Source of the DNA: Hyphococcus sp.
GTDB lineage: Bacteria > Pseudomonadota > Alphaproteobacteria > Caulobacterales > Parvularculaceae
Reading direction: 5' to 3'
DNA: 64,000 nt
Assembly (NCBI GenBank): GCA_028281665.1
Contig: JANQJK010000003.1
Location: 62,001-126,000 of the forward strand
Positions 17,243-25,376 of the stretch are shown here, piece after piece. Each line of letters begins with the position of its first letter. The stretch's first letter is position 1. A program made the position numbers and the translations under genes. The notes beneath the pieces are model-generated. The model made no database searches, was not told where the DNA came from, and saw only the letters and a list, made by a program, of their open reading frames with translations.

Positions 17243-18616
17243 TTGACCACAGGCAAAGAACCATCCGGCGACGCGGCACCGATCGCGTCAAAGGCGCAGC
17301 TTGTCGACTATCTGGCTGAGGGCTGTAAGCCGAAAGACCAATGGCGCATCGGCACGGAACACGAAAAATTCGTCTTTTGTCGGACGAATTTGCGGCCAAT
17401 CCCCTATGACGGCGATGCGGGCATTCGCGTTATTCTGGAAAAACTTGCAGAGGAAACGGGCTGGGAAGTTCTTCGCGAGGGAGAATTGCCCATCGGCCTC
17501 AAAGGCGAGGGCGCGAGCGTTTCCCTGGAGCCCGGCGGACAGTTCGAATTGTCGGGCGCTGCGCTCGATAATATTCACGAGACTTGTGACGAGGTGCATC
17601 GCCATCTCGATGCGGTGAAGAAAGTCTGCGATCCTTTGGGCGTTGCGTTTCTCGGCATGGGCTTTGCGCCCACCTGGACGCTTGATGAAACCCCGCGCAT
17701 GCCGAAGGCGCGCTACAACATCATGCGCGCCTACATGCCCAAGGTCGGTTCCCTCGGTCTCGACATGATGCACCGCACCTGCACCGTGCAGGTCAATCTC
17801 GACTATGCGTCGGAAGCGGACATGCGCGCGAAATTCAAAACGTCCCTGGCGCTACAGCCGATTGCGACGGCGCTGTTCGCCAATTCCGGTCTCAAGGAAG
17901 GAAAGCCTTCGGGCTTTGCCTCTTACCGCGCCCATATCTGGACCGACACGGACCCAGACCGCACCGGGCTTTTGCATTTCGTCTTCGAGGATGGTTTCGG
18001 GTTCGAGCGCTATGTGGACTACATGCTGGACGTGCCCATGTATTTTGTGCGGCGAAACGGTGAGTTCATCGACGCCGCCGGGCAGTCCTTTCGGGACTTC
18101 ATGAAGGGAACGCTCCCGGCGTTGCCCGGCGAAAAGCCGACCATGGATGATTGGGAAGATCATCTGTCTACGGCGTTTCCGGAAGTGCGCCTCAAAACGT
18201 TTTTGGAAATGCGCGGCGCCGATGGCGGCCCCTGGGCGCGCATCTGCGCCCTGCCGGCCTTGTGGGTTGGCCTCCTTTACGACGATGCGGCGCTCGCCGC
18301 CGCCTGGGACATTGCGAAAGGCTGGTCCCGGGAAGAACGCGAAAGCCTGCGCGACGATGCGGCGCGGCTGGGGTTCAAGGCGGAAATTGGCGGGCGAACC
18401 GTTCAGGATATCGCCCTTGAAGTGCTTCATATCGCAAGAAGCGGGCTGCGCGCGCGCGCCCGCGCCGGCAATCTCAAGGAAGATGAGACGACCTATCTCG
18501 ATCCCCTCGTCAAAATCGCTGAGAGCGGCGAAACCATGGGCGACTATACGGCGCGCGTTTATCTCAATGATCTCGGCGGCGACGCAAAAAAACTTTTTGA
18601 GGACTGCAAGTATTGA
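17243..18616 (+). CDS. gshA: Glutamate-cysteine ligase, plant/alphaproteobacterial type
   Basis: 457 residues, first enzyme of glutathione synthesis, joining Glu and Cys with ATP. Hallmarks are WRIGTEHEKFVF, EGASVSLEPGGQFELSGA, MMHRTCTVQVNLDY and GLLHFVFEDGFGFERYVDYML. The start is a TTG at 17243, supported by AGGAGAGA 8-10 bases upstream and by the lack of any nearer ATG. It belongs to the class shared by plants and alphaproteobacteria and not to the E. coli type. Confidence 0.94.
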   Translation: MTTGKEPSGDAAPIASKAQLVDYLAEGCKPKDQWRIGTEHEKFVFCRTNLRPIPYDGDAGIRVILEKLAEETGWEVLREGELPIGLKGEGASVSLEPGGQFELSGAALDNIHETCDEVHRHLDAVKKVCDPLGVAFLGMGFAPTWTLDETPRMPKARYNIMRAYMPKVGSLGLDMMHRTCTVQVNLDYASEADMRAKFKTSLALQPIATALFANSGLKEGKPSGFASYRAHIWTDTDPDRTGLLHFVFEDGFGFERYVDYMLDVPMYFVRRNGEFIDAAGQSFRDFMKGTLPALPGEKPTMDDWEDHLSTAFPEVRLKTFLEMRGADGGPWARICALPALWVGLLYDDAALAAAWDIAKGWSREERESLRDDAARLGFKAEIGGRTVQDIALEVLHIARSGLRARARAGNLKEDETTYLDPLVKIAESGETMGDYTARVYLNDLGGDAKKLFEDCKY

Positions 18617-18664
18617 TCCTCCCACGGGCCGCGTTATTCCTGTGCGGGCGTTTGCAATGGAAAG

Positions 18665-18859
18665 ATGATGCAAAAAATTCTCGCCGCATTTTCGTTTGTC
18701 CTCATTGCCGGGTGTTCCACGCTGGATTTAAGCGACACAAGTTGCAGCATTTCCGGCAGCCGCTGCGTCGATCAATGCCGACAGTCCGCCGGCGCCGGAC
18801 AGGCGGCGTGTGAGGATCAATGTCGCGCCGAAGAAAACATGTGTCGGGCTCGGGAATAA
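18665..18859 (+). CDS. Small Cys-rich lipoprotein with mirror-symmetric cysteine spacing
   Basis: 64 residues. A lipobox LIAGC at residues 13-17 marks a lipoprotein. After the acylated Cys, the mature part has six cysteines spaced C-x6-C-x3-C-x10-C-x3-C-x6-C, a palindromic pattern with two CxxxC pairs, as in helical hairpins held by two or three disulfides. The last 40 bases overlap the start of the DNA glycosylase gene in another frame. Function unknown. Confidence 0.65.
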   Translation: MMQKILAAFSFVLIAGCSTLDLSDTSCSISGSRCVDQCRQSAGAGQAACEDQCRAEENMCRARE

Positions 18860-19506
18860 ACCAGACCGACATTTTCGGAGACACGACGGCGGCCTGCGCG
18901 GTGTTGGCGAAGCGGGAACCGATCTTTGCGCACGCTCTCGAAGCGATCGGCGAGCCATACATCCGCCGCAGGCCCGGAGGCTTCGAGGCGCTGTTTCGCA
19001 TCATTGTCGAACAACAGGTTTCCGTGCCCAGCGCCCAGGCGATCTGGCAACGGTGCCTTGCCGGCGTCGACCCGCTGACGCCGGCTGCCGCGATTGCAGC
19101 GGGAGAGGAGGGCTTGCGCTGCTGCGGGCTCTCCGGTCCGAAGATACGATATGTTCTGGCGCTGGCGGCCGACATGCAGAGCGGCGCATTTGACCCCGGC
19201 GGCATATCAACCATGACCGACGACGAGGCGTCCGCTGCGCTGCAATCCCTGAAGGGCATCGGGCCCTGGACAGCGGCGATCTATCTGCTTTTTTGCGAAG
19301 GGCGCATCGACGTCTGGCCGGCGGGCGACGTGGCCCTGCTGGCGGCGTGGCGCGATGCGCGCGCCGGCGCTGGGAAAGCCCGCGGGCCGCAGCCCGCCAT
19401 GGCGGGGTTTGACGCCCGCGCGGCCCGCTGGGCGCCCTATCGCGGCCTCGCGGCCCACATCCTCTGGACCTACTACGCCCACATTCGCGGGCGCAGGCCC
19501 ATCTGA
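18820..19506 (+). CDS. HhH-GPD DNA glycosylase (AlkA-like)
   Basis: 228 residues. The helix-hairpin-helix LKGIGPWTAAIYLLF and the following catalytic Asp in WPAGDVAL identify an AlkA-type 3-methyladenine glycosylase that removes alkylated bases. The N-terminal helices (FRIIVEQQVSVPSAQAIW) match. There is no Ada-like methyltransferase domain. The ATG at 18820 lies inside the lipoprotein gene; a GTG at 18841 is an alternative that shortens the overlap. Confidence 0.85.
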   Translation: MSRRRKHVSGSGINQTDIFGDTTAACAVLAKREPIFAHALEAIGEPYIRRRPGGFEALFRIIVEQQVSVPSAQAIWQRCLAGVDPLTPAAAIAAGEEGLRCCGLSGPKIRYVLALAADMQSGAFDPGGISTMTDDEASAALQSLKGIGPWTAAIYLLFCEGRIDVWPAGDVALLAAWRDARAGAGKARGPQPAMAGFDARAARWAPYRGLAAHILWTYYAHIRGRRPI

Positions 19507-19701
19507 TTTTCCCGGCATTGTTGCGAAAATATCGACAGGATCGTCAAACTTCTGTCATCGAGAATCAGATATACGCACAAACAAGCGCTTTTCGGATCGT
19601 GAATGTGCGTGTAGACTACTCCCAGTTTAAGGAGCGTGCGTTTTCACTTGTCGCCTGAATCAGACAGCCGATAGTCATCTCCCCAGCGCCGGCGCGCGCT
19701 C

Positions 19702-20268
19702 ATGAGCATGTCCGCGCACACGCCGGAAGCCTGCCCCGCGCTTGTTCTGAATGCGGACTTTCGCCCTTTAAGTTATTTTCCGCTGTCGCTCTGGTCCTGG
19801 CAGGATGCGCTGAAGGCGGTGTTTCTCGATCGCGTTGACGTTGTCGCGCAATATGACACGAAGGTGCACAGCCCGAGCTTCGAGATGCGCCTGCCGTCGG
19901 TGGTGTCCCTGAAGACTTATGTCAGCCATGCGCGCACCCCGGCCTTTACGCGATTTAACGTGTTCCTGCGTGACCGCTTCACCTGCCAGTATTGCGGCTC
20001 GACGGCGCGCGACCAGCTGACGTTCGATCACGTGATCCCGCGCTCCCGGGGCGGGCGCACCACATGGCAGAACATTGTCGCCGCGTGCAGCGCCTGCAAC
20101 ATACGCAAAGGCGGGCGCATGCCTGAGGTGGCGCGCATGGCGCCGGCGTCCAGGCCGCGCCGACCCACCATGTTCGAACTGAACGAGCGCGGGCGCGCCT
20201 TCCCGCCCCATTACCTGCATGAAAGCTGGCAGGACTTCCTCTACTGGGATATCGAGCTGGAGCCCTGA
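19702..20268 (+). CDS. HNH endonuclease family protein
   Basis: 188 residues. The C-terminal half carries FTCQYCGSTARDQLTFDHVIPRS, with the CxxC zinc pair and the HNH His, then TWQNIVAACSACNIRKGGR with the second CxxC. The N-terminal part (ALVLNADFRPLSYFPLSLW, then DRVDVVAQYD) is the typical leader of a widely conserved chromosomal HNH protein whose role is not established. An ATG two codons further (19708) is an alternative start. The 195 bases upstream hold no gene. Confidence 0.85.
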   Translation: MSMSAHTPEACPALVLNADFRPLSYFPLSLWSWQDALKAVFLDRVDVVAQYDTKVHSPSFEMRLPSVVSLKTYVSHARTPAFTRFNVFLRDRFTCQYCGSTARDQLTFDHVIPRSRGGRTTWQNIVAACSACNIRKGGRMPEVARMAPASRPRRPTMFELNERGRAFPPHYLHESWQDFLYWDIELEP

Positions 20269-20437
20269 TCTGCGCGCGCCGTGGCGATGATCGGAGCCCA
20301 TGCGGCCGAAAGTTCCATTACGTTTGCGGATGTATGCTGAACAGCGGCGCGTCGTAAGCTCAATTGAACGCGCCGTCGCGCTGTCGTAGGGTTAACGGGA
20401 GATCAGGACGTGAAAATTGGGGACGTGGAGGGTTCAA

Positions 20438-21244
20438 ATGGTCCAACATGACGTAGAAATAAATGACGAAGGCCAGCCGGTCGTGCACATGTCGCGCCGT
20501 GACGTCATTCGCGGGCTGGCGGCGGGCAGCGTTGTCGTACTGGCGCCAGGTTGCGCGTACAATGAGGAATTGGGCCGCAACCAGCTCTTGTTTGTGTCGT
20601 CGAACCAGATGGCGCAGCTCGCAGACTCCGCCTGGACCGATTTAAAGCAACAGGAGCGGGTCACGAATGATCCGCGCTATGTCAATCGTATGAACCGGGT
20701 TGCGCCGCGCGTTATCCGGGCCGCGGGTGGAAATCCGTCTCAGTGGCAGGTCGAGGTGTTTGAGTCGGATCAGATCAACGCATTTGCCTTGCCTGGCGGC
20801 AAGGTCGGCTTTTACACCGGCATCCTTGATTTTATGGATAATGACGATCAGATCGCCACCGTTATGGGCCATGAGGCGGCGCATGTGAATTTCAACCATT
20901 CCGGCGAGCGTTACAGTCAATCGACCCTCGCCGCGACGGGTCTCTCTGTAGCGCAAGTGGCTGTCTCCGGAAATCGGTATCAGAATCAAATCATGGGCGT
21001 GCTCGGCATGGGCGCCTCGCTTGGCGTGATCCTGCCGTTTTCGCGCAAGCATGAACTGGAGGCCGATAAGTTCGGCGTGCGATATATGCACCGCGCCGGT
21101 TACAACGCCGCGGAGTCGCTAACGTTTTGGGAGAAAATGGCGGCTAAAAAATCAGGCGGCGGTCCGCCTGCGTATATTTCTACGCACCCGAGCGACGCCA
21201 CCCGGATCGCCGCGCTGAGGCGTGAAATCGCCTTGCTCACATAA
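20438..21244 (+). CDS. M48-family metalloprotease, exported lipoprotein-like
   Basis: 268 residues from ATG 20438, chosen because GGAGG lies 6 bases upstream; an in-frame TTG at 20417 has none. The N-terminus has SRRDVIRGLAAGSVVVLAPGC, a twin-arginine signal ending in a lipobox-like Cys. The protease core has the zinc motif HEAAH in MGHEAAHVNFNHSGER and the third ligand in ELEADKFGVRYM. It resembles BepA/Oma1/LoiP-type periplasmic proteases involved in envelope quality control. Two hydrophobic segments near 185-215 may contact the membrane. Confidence 0.88.
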   Translation: MVQHDVEINDEGQPVVHMSRRDVIRGLAAGSVVVLAPGCAYNEELGRNQLLFVSSNQMAQLADSAWTDLKQQERVTNDPRYVNRMNRVAPRVIRAAGGNPSQWQVEVFESDQINAFALPGGKVGFYTGILDFMDNDDQIATVMGHEAAHVNFNHSGERYSQSTLAATGLSVAQVAVSGNRYQNQIMGVLGMGASLGVILPFSRKHELEADKFGVRYMHRAGYNAAESLTFWEKMAAKKSGGGPPAYISTHPSDATRIAALRREIALLT

Positions 21245-21313
21245 GACCGTGTCGAATTTCGCCTGGGTGACGCGTCTTTAAGTGACTGAATAATTGTCAA
21301 TAAGGAGGAGTCT

Positions 21314-22189
21314 ATGCGCGTTCTGAAATTGATCGCAGCGCCCCTGGGTGCGCTCGCGCTCGCCGCCTGTGATACGCCGTCGAAAAATGAAGCGGCGCCT
21401 GAAACCGCCGCCGCGCCATCCGCGACGCTGGAGGAAATCGTCGCCGCGCGCAGCGATGAAGACAAAGCCCGGGACCAATGGCGCAATCCCGCCGAGACGC
21501 TGACCTTTTTCGGTGTTGAGCCGGATTCCACCGTCGTCGAGGCGTTGCCGGGGCGGGGCTGGTACACGAAGGTGATCCTTCCCTTTGTCGCCGAGAAGGG
21601 CCGCTATATCGGGGTCAACTATCACGACGAGATGTGGCCGCTGATCCTGCCGGAGCCGAACCCTGAACTCCTGAATTTCGTCACCACCTGGTCCGACAAT
21701 TTTCCTGCCCAGGCCGTCGACATCGCGGAAACGACGACGCCGGTGACAGCGTATGAGTTCGGCGGCGTTCCGGAAGATCTCAACGGAAGTGCGGATGTAG
21801 TGCTGTTCATCCGCGCGCTTCACAACTTCAACCGCGCCGGCGGCGACTTCGGCGCCGAAGCTCTTGGAGACGCCCACGCCCTGTTAAAGCCCGGCGGTGT
21901 TCTCGGCGTGGTTCAGCATGCGGCGCCGGACGGTGCGGAAGGCGCCGCCGCAGACGGTACGGGCGGTTACATGAGTAAGGCGAATGTTGTCGCTATGGCG
22001 GAAGCGGCCGGTTTCGAACTCGACGGGGAAAGCGACATCAACGCCAATCCGGCCGATCAGCCCGGCGCCGGCGATGTGGTCTGGCGCCTCCCTCCCACCT
22101 TTGGGCTCGGGGACCAGGATCGTGACAAATACGCCGCGATCGGCGAATCCAACCGGATGACCCTGCGGTTTCGCAAGCCCGCAAGTTAG
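21314..22189 (+). CDS. Predicted periplasmic methyltransferase-like lipoprotein
   Basis: 291 residues with signal and lipobox (APLGALALAAC). The body follows the class I methyltransferase outline seen in a family of exported proteins: WRNPAETLTFFGVEPDSTVVEALPGRGWYT, then YHDEMWPL, VLFIRALHNFNRAG and LLKPGGVLGVVQH. An SAM-binding fold outside the cytosol is odd, and activity is unproven. AAGGAGGAG precedes the ATG. It ends 87 bases before tRNA-His. Confidence 0.8.
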   Translation: MRVLKLIAAPLGALALAACDTPSKNEAAPETAAAPSATLEEIVAARSDEDKARDQWRNPAETLTFFGVEPDSTVVEALPGRGWYTKVILPFVAEKGRYIGVNYHDEMWPLILPEPNPELLNFVTTWSDNFPAQAVDIAETTTPVTAYEFGGVPEDLNGSADVVLFIRALHNFNRAGGDFGAEALGDAHALLKPGGVLGVVQHAAPDGAEGAAADGTGGYMSKANVVAMAEAAGFELDGESDINANPADQPGAGDVVWRLPPTFGLGDQDRDKYAAIGESNRMTLRFRKPAS

Positions 22190-22276
22190 GCTCGAAGCTT
22201 GCTTGCCTTCGATGGGCGGCGGGCGTAGTTTCCGCCGCCTCAAACCGCGCGGGCGCCATTGGCGCCCATGCGCCGG

Positions 22277-22353
22277 GCCGCCTTAGCTCAGTTGGTTAGA
22301 GCGCTAGATTGTGGATCAAGAGGTCGCTAGTTCGATTCTAGCAGGCGGTACCA
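22277..22353 (+). tRNA. tRNA-His (anticodon GTG), integration site
   Basis: Full cloverleaf: acceptor GCCGCCT pairing with AGGCGGT, D arm GCTC/GAGC, anticodon loop TTGTGGA, T arm GCTAG-TTCGATT-CTAGC, encoded CCA. The acceptor starts with a G1:U72 pair, the discriminator is A73, and there is no C73 to pair with a G-1. This is the alphaproteobacterial histidine tRNA type. The anticodon stem holds one A-A mismatch. The integrase gene begins 112 bases downstream, pointing towards the tRNA. Confidence 0.93.
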
Positions 22354-22465
22354 GTTTCCAGAGAGAATTCAATCACTTACTGACTTCGGAAATTGGCGCC
22401 GGAATGTTCGGCAATGGCCGTTGCCAGATATTGCCATTGCCAAACTGGGGTTAGGAACGCTTGCA
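22354..22465. repeat. Probable integrase arm sites next to tRNA-His
   Basis: Between the tRNA and the integrase stop, TTGCCA occurs at 22421, 22431 and 22437, and GGCAA in the other direction at 22410. Read on the minus strand the stretch 22445-22419 is GTTTGGCAA, then an extra TGGCAA unit, then ATCTGGCAACGG. Nearly the same sequence, inverted, lies at 60047-60067. The first two copies are 10 bases apart, about one helical turn, as expected for cooperative arm binding. Confidence 0.5.
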
Positions 22466-23572
22466 TTAATCAAGTGGTAGTTCGATGACCGCCGCCTTTT
22501 TCGCTTCTTCGGAAGCATGCACATAGAACTGTCTTGTGACAATCGATCCGCGCGCATGTCCGAGTAAGCCTTGCAACACGCTTTCGGTAACGCCCCGTTC
22601 CGCCTGCCATGACGCGTGGGCTTTGCGAAGCGATTTCACCGGCACATGGACGAGCTTGCCGCGACGTTTGATCTTGGCGTTTTTCACCGCCGTCGCCCAT
22701 GATTTGCGGAACTCACCGATCGGCTCATCCGGCGTGCGACCGGCGAACACATACTGACCGTCTTTGGGAAGTTTTCGGATGGTATCCAGAAGCTCCTGTC
22801 CGATCGGTATGCGCCGTTCCGATTGCTGCGTTTTTGGCGTCCAGCCTTCCCGCGCCTTGATCTCGACATAGCCGCCGATTTCATCAACGCAGTCCCAGGT
22901 GAGGTTGACCGCTTCACCTTTCCGGCATCCGGTCTCGGCAAGAAACCGGATGAGAGGCTTGAGCCGTTCAGGCAGCGCGTCAATGATCCGCACGACTTCT
23001 TCAGGCGTCGGTACGATCACTTCGGCGGGACGCACAGGGATGGCCTCATACTTTGGCGCGGCTTTCAGAAAATTCTTCTTCACCGCCCAGTTAAAGACCA
23101 TTTGCAGGATCAGCAGCTCGCCATTGATGGTCACCGGCTTTCTGCCCTGTTTCAGTCTGAACGCCTGGTACTTGGCGAGGTCAGCATCGCTGATCGAAGC
23201 AATCGCCCGATCATCGAAATAACTGGCTGTCGGGCGGAGACGATAAATGTCCGTCTCCAGAGTTTTTGCCCGCTTTTTCAGGGTATCGACCCGAAGCTGT
23301 TCGTCCTTAGCCCACAGCTTCACGGCCTCGCCAAGCGTCAGCCCGCTATTGTAGCGTTCCTTTATTTTTATCAGCCCCGTCACGGGATCAATGCGTTTGC
23401 GCAATTCCCGCGCAACGGCAGCCGCTTGCGTCTGATTGTCAAAGAGCTTTCGCTTGCGCTTTCCATTGCTGGTCAGCGAAGCCGGAACATCGACGAACCA
23501 TTTGCCCGTCTCAGCCCCGTTCGTCATTTGAGGCCGGATTCTCACCGACCCGATTGTACGGGATTTTGTCAT
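22466..23572 (-). CDS. Tyrosine recombinase / phage-type integrase (tRNA-His side)
   Basis: 368 residues. An N-terminal arm-binding region and a core-binding SAM-like domain (TLGEAVKLWAKDEQLRV, then QMVFNWAVKKNFLKAAP) precede the catalytic domain. Catalytic residues: Arg in AETGCRKGEAVNLTW, the second Arg in VKSLRKAHASW (Lys replaces His in the HxxR box), His in LLGHARGS and the Tyr nucleophile in RQFYVHAS. It presumably inserted its element at the 3' end of tRNA-His. Its start overlaps the excisionase-like gene by 4 bases. Confidence 0.9.
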   Translation of the reverse strand: MTKSRTIGSVRIRPQMTNGAETGKWFVDVPASLTSNGKRKRKLFDNQTQAAAVARELRKRIDPVTGLIKIKERYNSGLTLGEAVKLWAKDEQLRVDTLKKRAKTLETDIYRLRPTASYFDDRAIASISDADLAKYQAFRLKQGRKPVTINGELLILQMVFNWAVKKNFLKAAPKYEAIPVRPAEVIVPTPEEVVRIIDALPERLKPLIRFLAETGCRKGEAVNLTWDCVDEIGGYVEIKAREGWTPKTQQSERRIPIGQELLDTIRKLPKDGQYVFAGRTPDEPIGEFRKSWATAVKNAKIKRRGKLVHVPVKSLRKAHASWQAERGVTESVLQGLLGHARGSIVTRQFYVHASEEAKKAAVIELPLD

Positions 23573-23931
23573 TTGACCCTCCGTCTGGAAGGCTCCCGCA
23601 CATCAACCGGCGGGGAGTCTAACACGCCCTGAATCTCGTCATCAATGTCTTCAAATCCGGCCATGAGATTGGTCACATCGACGGTCTTCACGCGCCTTGT
23701 GCGCACAAAGGCGATCAGCTCATCACGCAGATAAAGGTTTGATTTTCCGACCCGATAGACAGGCAATTCGTCATGGGGAATGCGCCGCACCGTATCGACG
23801 GAGCAGCACAGCAGGTCGCTCACGTCGGATATCGAGAGAATATCGCGGGCAGGCCGTTCGATGGCCTCCGCAAGCGCCTGCGCGAATTCGCCGATATGCT
23901 TGCGATTGGTTTCCTGAAGATATTTTCCCAT
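23569..23931 (-). CDS. Excisionase-like HTH protein (AlpA/HTH_17 type)
   Basis: 120 residues. The central part LSISDVSDLLCCSVDTVRRI followed by HDELPVYRVGKSNLYLRDELIAFVRTRRV is the MerR-like HTH_17 fold of excisionases and AlpA regulators. It is coupled to the integrase gene by an ATGA-type overlap, so it probably steers recombination direction and controls the operon. The N-terminal helix and acidic C-tail are not recognised. A direct-repeat site lies 30 bases before its start. Confidence 0.75.
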   Translation of the reverse strand: MGKYLQETNRKHIGEFAQALAEAIERPARDILSISDVSDLLCCSVDTVRRIPHDELPVYRVGKSNLYLRDELIAFVRTRRVKTVDVTNLMAGFEDIDDEIQGVLDSPPVDVREPSRRRVK

Positions 23932-24259
23932 GCATAGAGCATAGGAAGGGTGATTGTGAGATTTCCTCGCGGCGTCCTCGCGTCAGGCATTTGCTGGTGG
24001 CGTGGCGAACTCCCCGAACTACATCCCTTTGGTGGGCTATATCCTCATTGTAGACGGTCGGCGAGCAATATCGAATGTCTGCATTGACGCGGATGGCGAT
24101 CAAAGATTCCGATACTTATTGTTATCGGAATTGTTAGCAAGCGTGCATGCTATATGATCCTATTTGATCATTCTGCAGTGTAAAAATCGCCATTTCGACG
24201 GGGATGGACTATACAAATTGAAAAGCGGATAAATCAGGGAAATTTTTACGAGGGGTGTG
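23932..24259. promoter_or_regulatory. Divergent control region with direct and inverted repeats
   Basis: No gene fits in these 328 bases. The direct repeat TCCTCGCG-N3-TCCTCGCG lies at 23964-23982, 30 bases before the excisionase-like gene. A perfect 9-bp inverted repeat ATTCCGATA-N8-TATCGGAAT lies at 24106-24131, and a shorter one, ATGATC-N6-GATCAT, at 24154-24171, nearer the cargo gene. The base composition turns AT-rich from about 24.1 kb. Confidence 0.5.
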
Positions 24260-25354
24260 ATGCGCCGCAAAATTGTAGTTTCATGCTTGCTTTTGGATGC
24301 AGGTTTGTTCGAAGCAACGGCTGAGGAGTTTTCAGTCAGTTGCAGTCTCGGGGACGAAACTAGAACTATAGAAATAGTCGAGCCCGGAACTGTCGGCTCG
24401 AAATGTGATGTCAAATATACCTCTAACACACCTTCCGAAACTGTTGTTCCCTATCATGCAAACACAAGTGCAGAATTTTGTAGCGTTAAGGCGCGCGAGA
24501 TGGTCGCTCTACAAAAATCGCAAGGCTTCAAATGCGACGATAGCGAAAGAGTGACCCCGTGTAATTTTGAGCGCACCAGACTTCAAGAAACCACATCGAC
24601 AATAAATGTCTCCGGGAAGCAATACTCCGTCCCGCTTAACACCTATATTAAAATAAATGAAAAACCGGATTCTCCCTTAGTCGATTTAATCGTTTTTACT
24701 GAAGCCGACTTAGGGGCAATACAGAATGACTTTGCAGGGATAGTCCGACGGCAAGGTGCTATTCCAAACTCCAACTGTAATAATCGTTACGATGACAAAG
24801 GGTATAGTCTCTCCGCTTCGCAGCCAAACGCTACGGGTAAATTTCGCGTTACATATGAGAGTTGGAAGTGCGTTTCGTGGGATGATTGGTGCCCAACATT
24901 TCGTCAGCCGGGACGAACGTGCCGAAGGGAAGCAAAAACAAAATTATGGCAGAAAACTATAGGTGTTACGGTCGGGTTAAAGCCGACCGTTGACGAGGAC
25001 GGAAATTTATCAATTTCTGCCACTTCAAATGCTGATAATGACATAAGTGGGGAATTTGCATTCTTTGGGGGGTTATTGGGATCTTTGGCTGGCATTGGAA
25101 CGCCCATTGGAGCTGTGCTTGGGGAGAAGTTTGGAGAGGACATCGAAAATCAAATTAGTAGTGCGATGTTTGATTTTGATGCGTCAGAGGACGATTCAGG
25201 CTCGTTTGATGAGCGGATAGAATTATCGAGGGAAAAAGCTGAGTTTTTTTCCGGCCAGAATAATAGATTGCAGTTAAGCGATACAAAAAGGTTGAAACAA
25301 CCTCTACGTCCAAGTTCGGCTTGCTATTTTAGATCGCGCTTATTGAGTGAATGA
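24260..25354 (+). CDS. Exported Cys-rich protein with glycine-zipper segment
   Basis: 364 residues from ATG 24260 (a GTG lies one codon before). A weak signal (KIVVSCLLLDAGLFEATA) suggests export. The mature part has many Cys. Near residues 270-290 it carries FFGGLLGSLAGIGTPIGAVL, a glycine-zipper-like hydrophobic hairpin able to insert into membranes, followed by an acidic tail (FDFDASEDDSGSFDERIE). AT-rich codon use and position between the two integrases mark it as foreign cargo. Function not recognised; a membrane-active effector is only a guess. Confidence 0.6.
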   Translation: MRRKIVVSCLLLDAGLFEATAEEFSVSCSLGDETRTIEIVEPGTVGSKCDVKYTSNTPSETVVPYHANTSAEFCSVKAREMVALQKSQGFKCDDSERVTPCNFERTRLQETTSTINVSGKQYSVPLNTYIKINEKPDSPLVDLIVFTEADLGAIQNDFAGIVRRQGAIPNSNCNNRYDDKGYSLSASQPNATGKFRVTYESWKCVSWDDWCPTFRQPGRTCRREAKTKLWQKTIGVTVGLKPTVDEDGNLSISATSNADNDISGEFAFFGGLLGSLAGIGTPIGAVLGEKFGEDIENQISSAMFDFDASEDDSGSFDERIELSREKAEFFSGQNNRLQLSDTKRLKQPLRPSSACYFRSRLLSE

Positions 25355-25376
25355 ACAGAATAAGGAAGAACGACAA

